Assembly (NCBI GenBank): GCA_964513655.1
Contig: CAZENQ010000002.1
Span: forward strand, 1 to 64,000
Direction of reading: 5' to 3'
Source of the DNA: G020350405 sp964513655
Lineage (GTDB): Bacteria > Planctomycetota > Phycisphaerae > Sedimentisphaerales > Anaerobacaceae
DNA length: 64,000 nucleotides
Each line of letters starts with the position of its first letter. The first letter of the stretch is position 1. The notes below the pieces were generated by a model. That model was given only the letters and a program-made list of their open reading frames with translations, did not search any database and had not been told where the DNA came from. This document shows, piece by piece, positions 43,711-53,600 of this stretch. A program made the translations under genes and the position numbers.

Positions 43711-45831
43711 CTACTTTTGGTTTTCAGAATGAAACAGCTCCGATGGCAGTATATCCGGTTCTTCCAGTCCCGGTCCAAAACGGTACACTTCAAGGTTCTC
43801 GCCACCGGTTTTCTCAAAGAATATGACGGCGATAGGGTGCATCCCTTTGGCGATCGCTATTATCCCGGATTTTTCAATAGTTCCGTGCAGACCGTCGTTG
43901 TCAACTACACACTCATCGCCGATATATAATTTGCTGCCGTCGTCTGACTCAAGATTAAATGTATACACTCCGGGCCGAGGTACTTTAAGATAGCCGCGAA
44001 AGCGGAAACCGAATTTCTCGTCTCGCTGCCGCAGGTCTATATCGAAGGTCGCAGCCGTGCCGGTTGCTTTGGGTTCAAGGCTGTCGAAGTCAGGCAGTTT
44101 GTCCCATTCGCCCTCGTAGTACTCGTAGCGCAGCCCCTGGGCCGGCGCCTCAAGGTCCTCGGGTGGTCGCGGTGTGACCTTTTTGAGCGTGCGTTTTGTC
44201 ACGCCGGTGATAGGTTTGGTGTTGCGGAAAAGACCCGCCGAGATGGTCGCCGAATTTTTCAGGCGTATAGGCCGCTTGTACACTGGCGAATCAGATTGCG
44301 GCTCACTGCCATCGAGAGTGTAACGAATTTGGGTATTCTCGATATCACCTTCGATAGTAACCTGAGTTTTATCAATGAAGATGTCGGCATCGGCGACTAT
44401 TTCAGGCGCTTCGATGACAATTGGCATGCCTTTTATATCCAGCGCCACGACCGAGACCATTGGGTCAGGCGCCTGTGAGGGTACGTCGATAATAATGTCA
44501 TTACCTTTGCGGGTTGTCCGCAGTGAGGAGTACTCGCCTCGAACCAGCAAAAAGGCCTTTAAGAGTTTGTTGTCGAGCCCGGTTAGTTTGAGCTTTCCAT
44601 CGGTCGGCCAATCGAAGACATGCAGGTAAAGCCGCGTGTTGTCGTTTGACAGTTGTTTGCTTGTGCAGCGTCCCCAATTGAGCTTGCGGAAGGGACTGGG
44701 GCCTGTGCCGTAGATGCTCTGGCCGTTTACATTGAGCCAGTCGCCCATTTCGCGCAGCCTGTCCACACTTGGTTCGGGAATCAGGCCTTCAGCGGTGGGG
44801 CCAACGTTAAGCAGATAGTTACCGCCTTTGCTGACGATGTCCACCAAATTGTGCAGAAGCTCCTTTGAGGACTTCCAGTTGTGGTCATTTTTCTTAAAGC
44901 CCCAGGTGTCATTTATAGTCATGCAGGTTTCCCAGTCCACGCCGGGCAGACCCGTCGGCGGTATTTCCTGCTCCGGAGTGCCGTAGTCACCGCCGAAATA
45001 ACCTTCTTCTGTCATGCCCCCCATACCCTGGCGACCCTTGCCGACGCGGTTGTTTATGATAATATCCGACTGAAGAGCTCGAACATAATAATACGTGTCG
45101 GTGCCGAAGCTCTCGTTCCACTCAGGAATCCAGTCACCATCGAACCACAGTATCCCGAGCGGGCCGTAATTGGTCACCAGCTCTCTAAGCTGCGGCTTCA
45201 TGTAGTTCTCGACGTAACGAGCAAAATTGGGATTTCTCTTTGTAGCCGTGTTGTAGGTCGGCCAGTGCGGCCCCTGGGCGTCGGGGTGATGCCAGTCCAT
45301 TATTGAATGGTAGAAACAAAATCTGATGCCCTGCTTTTTACAGGCTTCGGCAAGCTCGGCGAGTATGTCTCGCTTAAATGGAGCAGCGTCCATTATGTCA
45401 TAGTTGCTAACTTTCGAATCCCACAGGCAGAAGCCATCGTGGTGTTTCGAGGTAATGACGATGTACTTCATTCCCGCGTTTTTGGCGATTCGCACCCACT
45501 GGTCAGCATTAAATTTTACGGGATTGAATTGCTTGGCAAGCTGTTCGTACTCTGCAACAGGGATATGGGCATTATTCATAATCCACTCGCCGATACCGCC
45601 AATTTCTTTGTCTTTCCATTCACCCGCGGGAACGGCATAAAGTCCCCAGTGGATAAACATCCCGAATCGCGCGTCGCGCCACCAGGACATCCGTTTGTCG
45701 TGCTGCTGTTTGGTTTCGATTTCAGGCGAAGTGCTTGTGAACTCAGCGCAGCCTGGAAGTACTAAGGGGCACAGCAGGCTGATTACAACCGCCATATTTA
45801 TGAATATTCGCCAATGTCTTTTTGAGTCCAT
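43711..45831 (-). CDS. Exported GH29 alpha-L-fucosidase with chitobiase-like and PA14 domains
   Basis: A 706-residue lipoprotein (lipobox LVLPGC, Cys28). The GH29 catalytic domain covers about 45-400: WWRDARFGMFIHWGLYAVPA, KYIVITSKHHDGFCLWDS, and LGILWFDGDW where Asp231 is the expected nucleophile, then GGNYLLNVGPTAEGLIPEPS. After it comes a CHB_HEX-type module (IRYTLDGSEPQSDSPVY, about 500-560) and a PA14 domain (LRYEYYEGEW to FNLESDDGSKLYIGDECVVD). It would release fucose from polysaccharides at the outer surface. Unusually it lies between groEL2 (12 bases upstream) and groES (42 bases downstream) in the chaperone cluster. Confidence 0.94.
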   Translation of the reverse strand: MDSKRHWRIFINMAVVISLLCPLVLPGCAEFTSTSPEIETKQQHDKRMSWWRDARFGMFIHWGLYAVPAGEWKDKEIGGIGEWIMNNAHIPVAEYEQLAKQFNPVKFNADQWVRIAKNAGMKYIVITSKHHDGFCLWDSKVSNYDIMDAAPFKRDILAELAEACKKQGIRFCFYHSIMDWHHPDAQGPHWPTYNTATKRNPNFARYVENYMKPQLRELVTNYGPLGILWFDGDWIPEWNESFGTDTYYYVRALQSDIIINNRVGKGRQGMGGMTEEGYFGGDYGTPEQEIPPTGLPGVDWETCMTINDTWGFKKNDHNWKSSKELLHNLVDIVSKGGNYLLNVGPTAEGLIPEPSVDRLREMGDWLNVNGQSIYGTGPSPFRKLNWGRCTSKQLSNDNTRLYLHVFDWPTDGKLKLTGLDNKLLKAFLLVRGEYSSLRTTRKGNDIIIDVPSQAPDPMVSVVALDIKGMPIVIEAPEIVADADIFIDKTQVTIEGDIENTQIRYTLDGSEPQSDSPVYKRPIRLKNSATISAGLFRNTKPITGVTKRTLKKVTPRPPEDLEAPAQGLRYEYYEGEWDKLPDFDSLEPKATGTAATFDIDLRQRDEKFGFRFRGYLKVPRPGVYTFNLESDDGSKLYIGDECVVDNDGLHGTIEKSGIIAIAKGMHPIAVIFFEKTGGENLEVYRFGPGLEEPDILPSELFHSENQK

Positions 45832-45843
45832 TTTGATTTAGCT

Positions 45844-47535
45844 CTACATCATGCCCATACCGCCGCCCATTCCCATACCCCCGCCCATACCCATACCGCC
45901 ACCCATACCACCTGGTGGCATTCCGCCTGGTCCGCCGGGCATCTCTTCCTTTTCTTTGGGCTTTTCGGTGACAAGGCAGTCGGTAGTAAGCAGCAGTCCC
46001 GCCACACTCACGGCTGTCTCCAGAGCGATGCGTACCACCTTTGCCGGGTCAATCACCCCGCTGGCGAGCAGGTCTTCGTACTTGTCTGTGTCGGCGTTAT
46101 AGCCGAAGCCGCCCTTACCTTCGAGGATTTTATTGACTACGAGGTTCGCCGTGGCACCTGCGTTATCCGCTATGTAGTAGCAAGGCATTGTAAGTGCCTT
46201 CGCGGCAATGTCAGCGCCGGTTCTCTCGTCACCAGAGAGCTTTAACTTTTTGACCGCGTCAATACAGCGAATAAGGGCCACGCCTCCGCCGGGAACAATC
46301 CCTTCTTCTATTGCTGCTCTGGTCGCATGTAGTGCATCCTCGATTCGAGCCTTTATTTGTTTCATTTCCGTCTCACTTGCGGCACCGACATTGATTTGAG
46401 CGACCCCGCCGGTCAGCTTCGCCAGGCGTTCCTGCAGTTTCTCGCGGTCATAATCGCTGGTTGTAATTTCTATTTCGCTCTGGATTTGTTTTATTCTGCC
46501 GCTGATGGCATCCTCACTGCCGGCTCCCTCGACAATGATGGTATTGTCGTTGTCAATCGTTACCTTTTTGGCCTGACCCAACTGCTTGACACTGATGTTT
46601 TCCATCTCGATGCCTAAATCCTTGAAAATGGGCTCGGCACCCGTCAGAATTGCTATATCCTGGAGCATGGCCTTCCTGCGGTCACCGTAGCCGGGGGCCT
46701 TTACGGCAGCAACCTGCAGAACGCCTTTTAGTTTGTTAACGACCAGCGTTGCCAGCGCCTCGCTCTCAACGTCTTCCGCGATAATCAGGAACGGCCTTTT
46801 GCTTTTTGCAACCTTCTCAAGCACTGGTATGAGTTTGGCCACGTTGCTTATCTTGTCCTCATACACCAGTATGTATGGCTTTTCAAGCTCACAGACCATG
46901 TTCTCCGGGTCCGTTACAAAATGAGGTGAAAGGTAGCCTCTATCAAACTGCATCCCCTCCACGAACTCGACGGTTGTTTCGAGACTCTTGCCTTCCTCGA
47001 CGGTGATGACCCCGTCTTTGCCCACCTGCTGGAAGGCCTGGGCCATAATCTTTCCGACCTCGACATCGTTATTGGCTGAAATGGCGGCAATATTGATTAT
47101 GTCGTCGGCCTTAGTTATATCGACGGGCTTTGCCAGTGAGGTGAGCTTGTCGGTTACCGCCTTAGCTGCTGCGTGCATGCCGCGGGCCAGTGCCATTGCG
47201 TCGGCCCCGGCCGCCAGGTTGCGATATGCCTCTTTGAACATGGCTTCGGCCAGCACCGTGGCGGTTGTGGTGCCATCGCCGGCCTGTTTTGAGGTTTTAC
47301 TTGCTGCTTCTTTGACCAGTTTGGCCCCGAGGTTCTCACTTTTGTCTATGAGGTCGATTTCCTCGGCCACTGTCACGCCGTCTTTGGTTACGGTGGGTCC
47401 GCCCCAGCCTTTGTCGAGGATAGCGTTTCGTCCTCTGGGCCCAAGTGTCGACCTGACCGCTGTTGCCAGTTTCTCGGCACCTGCCAAAAGTGCGGCTCTC
47501 GCATCCGATTCAAATGCCAATTCTTTGACTGCCAT
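45844..47535 (-). CDS. groEL: Chaperonin GroEL, classical form with GGM tail
   Basis: A 563-residue second GroEL. Motifs: STLGPRGRNAILDKGWGGPT, GDGTTTATVLAEAMFKEAYR, IIAEDVESEALATLVVNKLK, VKAPGYGDRRKAMLQDIAIL and GIVPGGGVALIRCIDAVKK. It ends in a long Gly/Met tail (GGMGGGMGMGGGMGMGGG type), the classical feature missing from the groES-linked copy. AAGGAGA precedes the ATG. It is the first gene of the minus-strand chaperone cluster and the fucosidase gene starts 12 bases after its stop. No partner groES adjoins it directly. Confidence 0.97.
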   Translation of the reverse strand: MAVKELAFESDARAALLAGAEKLATAVRSTLGPRGRNAILDKGWGGPTVTKDGVTVAEEIDLIDKSENLGAKLVKEAASKTSKQAGDGTTTATVLAEAMFKEAYRNLAAGADAMALARGMHAAAKAVTDKLTSLAKPVDITKADDIINIAAISANNDVEVGKIMAQAFQQVGKDGVITVEEGKSLETTVEFVEGMQFDRGYLSPHFVTDPENMVCELEKPYILVYEDKISNVAKLIPVLEKVAKSKRPFLIIAEDVESEALATLVVNKLKGVLQVAAVKAPGYGDRRKAMLQDIAILTGAEPIFKDLGIEMENISVKQLGQAKKVTIDNDNTIIVEGAGSEDAISGRIKQIQSEIEITTSDYDREKLQERLAKLTGGVAQINVGAASETEMKQIKARIEDALHATRAAIEEGIVPGGGVALIRCIDAVKKLKLSGDERTGADIAAKALTMPCYYIADNAGATANLVVNKILEGKGGFGYNADTDKYEDLLASGVIDPAKVVRIALETAVSVAGLLLTTDCLVTEKPKEKEEMPGGPGGMPPGGMGGGMGMGGGMGMGGGMGMM

Positions 47536-47929
47536 AATTGCTTTTCTCCTTATCTAGCCGTTAAAAACAGTTCAATATCGTTAATACGTTGCCCAAATAA
47601 TAACTATTTAGCAAAAAATATACCAGGTTAGGTTCTGTGACCAGCCCCGGCGCCAATTATTGGCTTTAACTGCTTTGGTGAAAAGTAGTTATGCTATGGA
47701 AAAATTGAGGCACTTGGTGAATCTAACGTATTTCCGGCCCGGGGAAACACACATTTTGGCACAGAAACAAGCCCGAACTCCGCCAACTTGGCAGGACCGG
47801 CTCCCGCGAAGCGCCGCAATCCCAAGATAATCAACAACAAATCGGGATTGGATGCATCTGTTAGCCAACCAATTGCAGACCGCCCCGTATTAAGTAATAG
47901 AGAGTTTTTACTAAAAAAGGAGGTGTGCT
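47536..47929. other. Divergent intergenic region upstream of groEL2 (394 bases)
   Basis: No gene is supported. It must hold the promoters of the chaperone cluster and of the small gene at 47930. No CIRCE element and no clear heat-shock sigma boxes were found. An ORF-like frame at 47788-48024 overlaps the 47930 gene out of frame and lacks a ribosome site. Confidence 0.45.
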
Positions 47930-48157
47930 ATGTACACCTTTGGAGTGAAAAAATGGATTCACCATATGTACATGCCCAGGAGGCACAATGTAGCTGTGCA
48001 CATGGACCATCTTATCCATGGTGAGAGATTCTGGCCGATACTGTTGGCGGCAGGCTTTACGTTGTTTCTTCTTGTGCTGTTTATACTGCTCGGAATCTAT
48101 GGTGACTGGAGCCCCACGGAAACGGATTTGCCTCCATTTCGACCGTACGGCTACTAA
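47930..48157 (+). CDS. Small single-pass membrane protein, unknown
   Basis: A 75-residue protein with an excellent ribosome site (AAGGAGG eight bases before the ATG). The N-terminal half is rich in His, Met and Arg (KKWIHHMYMPRRHNVAVHMD), followed by one membrane segment (FWPILLAAGFTLFLLVLFIL) and a short acidic, proline-rich tail (DWSPTETDLPPFRPYGY). No family is recognised. The His/Met-rich segment might bind metal, but this is a guess. Confidence 0.7.
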   Translation: MYTFGVKKWIHHMYMPRRHNVAVHMDHLIHGERFWPILLAAGFTLFLLVLFILLGIYGDWSPTETDLPPFRPYGY

Positions 48158-48269
48158 CCGGCGTCTGGGGTCATGGTAATTTCAGAGCCTACCGTTTCGC
48201 CGACGGTGAGTGCTGGGTAAGGGATTTTTGGTTTTTAGAAACCATCGATATTATTTGAGGTGTTTTCCC

Positions 48270-48311
48270 TTGTTGCCTTTTGCCTCTTGTCTTTTTACCT
48301 TAATTTACTTT
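48270..48311. repeat. Degenerate heptanucleotide array
   Basis: Six consecutive 7-base units, T-rich on the plus strand (TTGTTGC, CTTTTGC, CTCTTGT, CTTTTTA, CCTTAAT, TTACTTT). Adjacent units are similar and the word drifts along the array. It lies in a 300-base gap without genes. Confidence 0.62.
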
Positions 48312-48403
48312 CAAAATTTTTCCTCTATCGCCCGATAAAATCCCTTTGTTCCTTCACTAATCCCTGAAATTGACCTTTCAAACTATGTCTTGCGAATATT
48401 TGC

Positions 48404-48432
48404 TTGAATTAAAACGCCCTTCGTGCTATAAT
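48404..48432 (+). promoter_or_regulatory. Sigma-70-like promoter of the 94-residue ORF
   Basis: TTGAAT (48404-48409) and a perfect TATAAT (48427-48432) are 17 bases apart, about 26 bases before the ORF start. Confidence 0.7.
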
Positions 48433-48457
48433 ACTACCAACATGGGGATGCAAAGAT

Positions 48458-48742
48458 ATGGGGGGTAAAATGCGAAGCACCATTAAAACATTTGTGATTC
48501 TGACGATCCTGGCCGTTCTCGTTCTGTCCGTATTAAGCCTGGCAAAATACTATAACGTTCGTCTGGGTATTGCATCTGGCGACAGCGGCAAATTGACGCT
48601 TACCGTGCCTGGGCTGACACACCAAAGTGCCTGTCTAAGCGCCCGTGCTTACCAGTTTGACATATACAATATTTGCCTGGTAAGCTTTTTGTTTTTAGTG
48701 ACCTGCTGGCGAGCTTTACTGATAAGACACATAAGAAACTAA
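48458..48742 (+). CDS. Small membrane protein, unknown
   Basis: A 94-residue ORF behind a strong promoter. It has an N-terminal hydrophobic helix (FVILTILAVLVLSVLSLAKY) and a second hydrophobic stretch near the C-terminus (ICLVSFLFLVTCWRALLI). The start may be ATG 48458 or ATG 48470. No family is recognised. A clear terminator follows 60 bases after the stop, so a short monocistronic transcript is likely; a small regulatory RNA from the same promoter is an alternative reading. Confidence 0.5.
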   Translation: MGGKMRSTIKTFVILTILAVLVLSVLSLAKYYNVRLGIASGDSGKLTLTVPGLTHQSACLSARAYQFDIYNICLVSFLFLVTCWRALLIRHIRN

Positions 48743-48801
48743 CAGTTCCTGCTTACCCAGCGCTGGCAGTGCCAGCCGCTGACTCCTGCTTTCTTTTATA
48801 T

Positions 48802-48835
48802 AAAGCCCCGCACCGCCACGCGGGGCTTTGCTTTT
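48802..48835 (+). terminator. Rho-independent terminator after the 94-residue ORF
   Basis: A 10-base-pair perfect stem (AAAGCCCCGC with GCGGGGCTTT) and eight-base loop, then GCTTTT. Confidence 0.85.
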
Positions 48836-49207
48836 ACCGCAAGAATCCAAAATAACCGGTTCCCGCCGGCCGATATCGAAGTCGCGTGGTCGTCGGCGGT
48901 TAAGCAAGCTTACGGCCGGATCGTAAGATGAACGGCCTACTGTGTTGCTTGCTGTCCGTAGGTGATTTACGTGTTTGTGTTGGCCTCGTTTGCGTTGCCG
49001 ATATTGCGTTGTTTCCCGGAGTCTAACCCTGATTATGCGGTTTGTGGCGTCATCTTCAGCTTTTTTGCCCGATTCCAAGCCCTTCCTCTGCTTTAGATGC
49101 TAAAGTATTTGTCGAAAATCGCCGAAAACAGTGTATTAGAGTCTACGAAAAGGGCGGAAATACGTCAAAAACAGGCAAAAGCCGATTTAATTATTGGAGT
49201 TTAAACA
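48836..49207. other. Intergenic region without recognised content (372 bases)
   Basis: Nothing was recognised: no tRNA-like cloverleaf, no heptad array and no ORF with a credible start. The last 20 bases contain TTGGAG, the ribosome site of the 49208 ORF. Confidence 0.4.
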
Positions 49208-49396
49208 ATGGCTTGGAACATATTTGAAAGAATCATAAACGCGTTTAAGCCCTCTGAGCAGCGCGAACAGCCGTCTGAGGAGCCGCAGCCGTGGCTCGAA
49301 GAGGATTCTGTCGAGCAGCAGCCTTGCGAAGAGCCCAGTTCGGAATTTGAACAGATGGCTGGCGTGGCCCCGAAGCAGGAAGACTGGCAGGAATAG
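49208..49396 (+). CDS. Small acidic protein, unknown
   Basis: A 62-residue ORF with TTGGAG eight bases before its ATG. After an amphipathic start (MAWNIFERIINAFKP) the sequence is Glu/Gln/Pro-rich (EQPSEEPQPWLEEDSVEQQP) and probably disordered. No family is recognised. The ribosome site and the biased composition are the only support. Confidence 0.5.
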   Translation: MAWNIFERIINAFKPSEQREQPSEEPQPWLEEDSVEQQPCEEPSSEFEQMAGVAPKQEDWQE

Positions 49397-49589
49397 CAAG
49401 GTAAAGTAGCTTGCTATTACACATGGGGGACCGGCAGGCTCATCAGTGAGCTATCATCATAGTTTTGTCTTTGGTTCTTGGCGCTATGGTTTCAGTTGAT
49501 TGTGCGCCCAAACCGCACAAGCTGCACTCACTTTCCCTGCACAGTGACCCTGCCGTCACGAACAAGGCTTCAGGAAGTACAATATAGCG

Positions 49590-50369
49590 TCATTTTTGCC
49601 TTTTTATTGTGACGTCCGGTGCTCGTAGGTAGGTAGGCTGTAGTTTTAACGGGTCGGCAAAGTGTTTAGCCGAGGCTTTCTCCCAACCAAGTAGATGTAC
49701 CTTTGATGCCTGGGGATTCCAGTATTGTTTGTCCAGAAATCGAATACCATCGGCTTTGAATTTATCTTCGTAGTACAGCAAGCCCTCTCCAAGCAGCCAC
49801 GTAGACCGCTTTGTGTCGGTGCAGGTCTCGAGGAATTGCGAAGCGGTCAGCAAAGAATCCGGACAAATTTTTTCCCAAGTTCTGTGGTTCGTGTCTCCTT
49901 GCCCAATTTTCAATGGCTGTTGCTGGTTACGTGCGTCAGTGCTTTTGGACAGAGGCCTGTATAGCGCAATGAAGAATTGGCTGCGTTTTGCATCGAGGAT
50001 AGTGGCGATTTGGTCAAGTTGGGTATATTTTTCCTTCACATAATCAGTTGCATTGGCAGCAATTACATCCAATGTGTCAACCGCGACGAGTTTAGCGGCA
50101 TTCGTCAAGTGCATCATCTTTGCTAAAGTCACGGCTATGCGCAAGCCTGTGAAACTGCCGGGTCCGACGGAGACATAGACGTGCTCGATTTGTTTGGGTT
50201 GGCGGTCGAAACGCTCGAGGAGGCTCTGGATAGCGGGGAAAACCTCTGCACTGTGTTTCATCGGTTGAGAAAAAAGGGATTCGGCGAGCATTTGTTCTCC
50301 AAGTGCTATTGCGACAGAACCTGTTCTGCCGGATGTTTCAACGGCTAAGATTAGCGGTTTCTGGCTCAT
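49590..50369 (-). CDS. tsaB: tRNA threonylcarbamoyladenosine biosynthesis protein TsaB
   Basis: A 259-residue ASKHA-fold protein that partners TsaD in making t6A at position 37 of ANN-decoding tRNAs. Family features: PLILAVETSGRTGSVAIALG at the N-terminus, MKHSAEVFPAIQSLLERFDR, and VYVSVGPGSFTGLRIAVTLA, the TsaB hallmark. The C-terminal third is more variable (SKVHLLGWEKASAKHFADPL, ending LRAPDVTIKRQK). Length is slightly above the usual 220-230. It is transcribed away from the secretin gene; tsaD and tsaE are not in the window. Confidence 0.93.
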   Translation of the reverse strand: MSQKPLILAVETSGRTGSVAIALGEQMLAESLFSQPMKHSAEVFPAIQSLLERFDRQPKQIEHVYVSVGPGSFTGLRIAVTLAKMMHLTNAAKLVAVDTLDVIAANATDYVKEKYTQLDQIATILDAKRSQFFIALYRPLSKSTDARNQQQPLKIGQGDTNHRTWEKICPDSLLTASQFLETCTDTKRSTWLLGEGLLYYEDKFKADGIRFLDKQYWNPQASKVHLLGWEKASAKHFADPLKLQPTYLRAPDVTIKRQK

Positions 50370-50682
50370 AATGTACTTGTCCTTGATACCTGTAGTCGTA
50401 CGGTCGTTCCAGAAAAGCCTTGTTTTGGCTCAAAAACCCAGATTTGGCTGAGTGTTTTTCCCACTTTAACAAGTTGTGATTTCTGGCCTTTTCTAAGTAA
50501 AAGCTTGGATATTATCGGCGGTTTTGTATAATAAGATTTTTTGCTTGCAAATGAAAGGATTTTGTTGTACACTAATTATTATAAATTTAGGCCATTCTTA
50601 ATACAGGTGGTTGGGTTGGTATTAAATAGCTTTCCGTGTTGAAAGCGGTTCTTAATTATTTTTGTTTGGAGGAGGTTTGATT
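50370..50682. other. Divergent intergenic region, tsaB/secretin (313 bases)
   Basis: No gene is supported. A GTG-started frame at 50366-50572 overlaps the tsaB start as ATGA but lacks a ribosome site and family likeness. No convincing promoter was found by eye. GGAGGAGG near the right end is the ribosome site of the secretin gene. Confidence 0.4.
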
Positions 50683-53600
50683 TTGGATACTGCAAGATAT
50701 CTGATTAAATCTTTCGGTCAAAAGCCCCTGTTGGTCATCTTAGTATCGTTCCTGTTTCTGACGTCAGTCCTGCTGGGAGTGGCTCGGCCTCAGGCTAATG
50801 ATGCGGATAAGAAGATAGTCCGACAGGTAGCCCAAAAGTGGATTCAGGTTGGGACCGAGCAATACAAAAGAGGTTTCTACAAGGCTGCAGAACAATCTTT
50901 CCTTCGCGCCCAGGACTACGAGGAATATTTGACTGCTGCGGAGCGTGAGAAACTAACCGAGCTTGTTGAAAAGACGCATGGACGTGTAATTGAAAGAGAA
51001 CGCATTTTAGATAATATTCGAAAGGCTGACGAGTTAGTCAAGCAGGGCGAAGCCAAAAAAGCAAGATCACTTCTGGAACAGGCCAGAGACAGTGAGTATG
51101 TGACTGAACAGGAACGGAAGCTCATCACAGAATCGCTTAAGAAGTTAGAAGGGCAGTCGGATGAGCAGGACAAGGAGGCTGTGGCACTCTATGACCGTAG
51201 CGTAGGATTTTACCGCGCGGGTCGGCTCGAAGAGGCGCGCAAAGGTTTCATCGAACTTACCAAGAGCGGCATATTGTCAGCACCGCTGGGCGAGAGGCCC
51301 GAAGACTACCTTGTGAAAATTGATAGCATCCTGGCTGAGAGAGCTGAGTCCGAGTCCTCGGCTGAAGCAAGGCCTCAGGAGCTGCAGAGCGGTGACGCTA
51401 CAATTGTAAAAGATGAATTACTTGAGTTTGGAGCCGAATCTTTTGAACGGCTTGAGGAGCAAGAAAGGGCCGCGCTAACGACAGCGCCCGAGCAAGTTGT
51501 AGATGAAGGCAACTACATCAAAGTCATCAATCGCAGAAGAAGCATCCTGCAAAGCCATACCAAAGCGGTTTTTAGCGACGTTGTGGCGAAGGCTAAAAGT
51601 TATATAAGCGAGGGCGAGTTCAGCAAGGCAAAAGAAGCTGTGGAAACCGCTGAGCGAACCGTGAATAAGAACCAGCTGTTCCTCGGAGACGACCTTTTCA
51701 GACAGTACAGCGAGGAGTTGCAACAACTGAACGGGCAGATAGCGCAGGGGCAGAAGCAGAGGGGTCAACAGTTGCAAGAGCAGAAACGTATAGAGGCCGT
51801 CGCAGCGCAAAGCCGGTATAGAGAGCAAATGGAGACTGACAGGGAAAAAAGAATAGCTGAGTTGATGGTGAACGCTACAGCTTATCAGAAACAGCAACGG
51901 TATGAAGAAGCACTTGGACAGTTGGAGAGTTTGCTTGCGATAGACCCGATGAATGACGATGCGATGATACTGAGGGATACGCTAAATGATGTAGTTAGCT
52001 TCCGGAAGCAATTGGAAGTGCAGAGAGAGACGGATATGGAGCGGGTTCGCACATTGATGGAGACGGAGAAGGCCATGATACCGTATGCCCAAGAGATAAC
52101 GCACCCGAAGGACTGGCGGGAAATTATCGCCAGTCCATTTCGCGTACCTGACGAGGCAATCGGGCAGAACCCTGCTGATGTGGCTGTCTATAAACAGCTC
52201 GACGAGATTGTCGACCTTTCGGAATTGACGTCGGAGATGCCCCTTAGTGAAGCGATAGGAGAATTAAAGAATTCCGTTGAGCCGCCTTTGAATGTGTTTG
52301 TCAATTGGCGGGATTTGTATGACAACGCTGATATTGACCAGACCACGCCCATAAATATGGACCCGATATCGGCAATTTCGCTCGGCACGGCGCTGGACCT
52401 TTTGTTGGAGGCGGTTTCCGGTGGATTTGCCGAGCTTCGTTACGCAGTTGAGAACGGAGTGGTTACCATAGCGACGGAAGAGTCGCTTCAGATTGAGCTT
52501 AAAACATTGGTTTATGACGTTACTGACCTGCTTGGCCGGCCGGCTGATTTCTGGGCGGAAACCGGGGGGGACGTGGCGGTCGGCGGAGAGGGTGAAGCCG
52601 GTACCGAGCAATTAGGTGAGCAGGACGAAAGAGACAGGGAGGAGCTTCTCCAGGAGGCGATGCTGCGGTCCGACAATTTGATACTGCTTATCCAGGAGAC
52701 TATCGAGCCTGATAGCTGGTATGACGCCGGCGGCGAGGGTACGGCAACTGTTTACGAGAATAAAAAGCTTATTGTGCATCAGAGCCTTAGAGTTCACAAT
52801 GAGATTTCGAAGCTGCTCAGTGATTTACGCAAGTCGCTTGGACATCAGGTTGCTATAGAAGCCAGATTTCTGCTGGTAGGTGAGAATTTTCTCGAAGATA
52901 TTGGTCTCGATGTAGATTTTGCGTATGACCGTGGAGAGCCCGGCGGCAGGGTGGGTTTGGTTACATTCGACCAGCGCCACGCAATTCACACTATACCAAC
53001 TGAGACGGGTATTACCGGCAGCCTACCAACGGCCATTACCGGGCTCGGCGGGGCTCTCGCGGGGATAGCAATCGAAGGTGGTTATGGCAATCTGCTTCTT
53101 GATGACCTCGAGGTACATTTCCTTCTCAGGGCAACGCAGGCCCACAGAGATGCAAAGGCCTTGACCGCTCCGAAAGTCAGTGTTTTGAGCGGCGAGTCCG
53201 CAACCTTCCGGGTTCAAAGGTATAGGCGGTACCCTTATGAGATTGAACCCGATATTGAGGAAATCGGCGACTTCGGCAATTTTAGGTGGACCATAGATTA
53301 CGAAGAAGGTTATGTTGTATCAGGTACGCTTCTCAATATAACGCCAACGATTATGCACGATAAAAAGCATGTGCTGCTGAATATCGTGACGGAACTGCGT
53401 GATTTCCTGGGTTTTCAGCCGTTTGATATTCAGTTGCCCATATTGGCCGGTCCTGGTGGTCAAGGTTCTACAGAAGACAGTGTTTACACGATACTGTTCC
53501 CGGAGACAGAGATATCCAGGGTCGAAACTCGTGTGAGCGTACCCGACGGCGGGACATTACTGTTAGGCGGCCAGAAGCTGACTTCTGAAGTCGAAAAGGA

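Noticed and set aside
47788..48024. A 78-codon plus-strand ORF before and across the 47930 gene
   Set aside because: No ribosome site and no family likeness; it overlaps out of frame a short gene that has a very good ribosome site.
48836..49207. Possible tRNA or structured RNA in the gap after the 48802 terminator
   Set aside because: No T-arm-like GTTCRANNC with a matching acceptor stem could be built, and no other known RNA pattern was seen.
50366..50572. A 68-codon minus-strand ORF overlapping the tsaB start by four bases
   Set aside because: GTG start without a ribosome site, and a composition expected of translated AT-rich non-coding DNA. The ATGA overlap alone is not enough.
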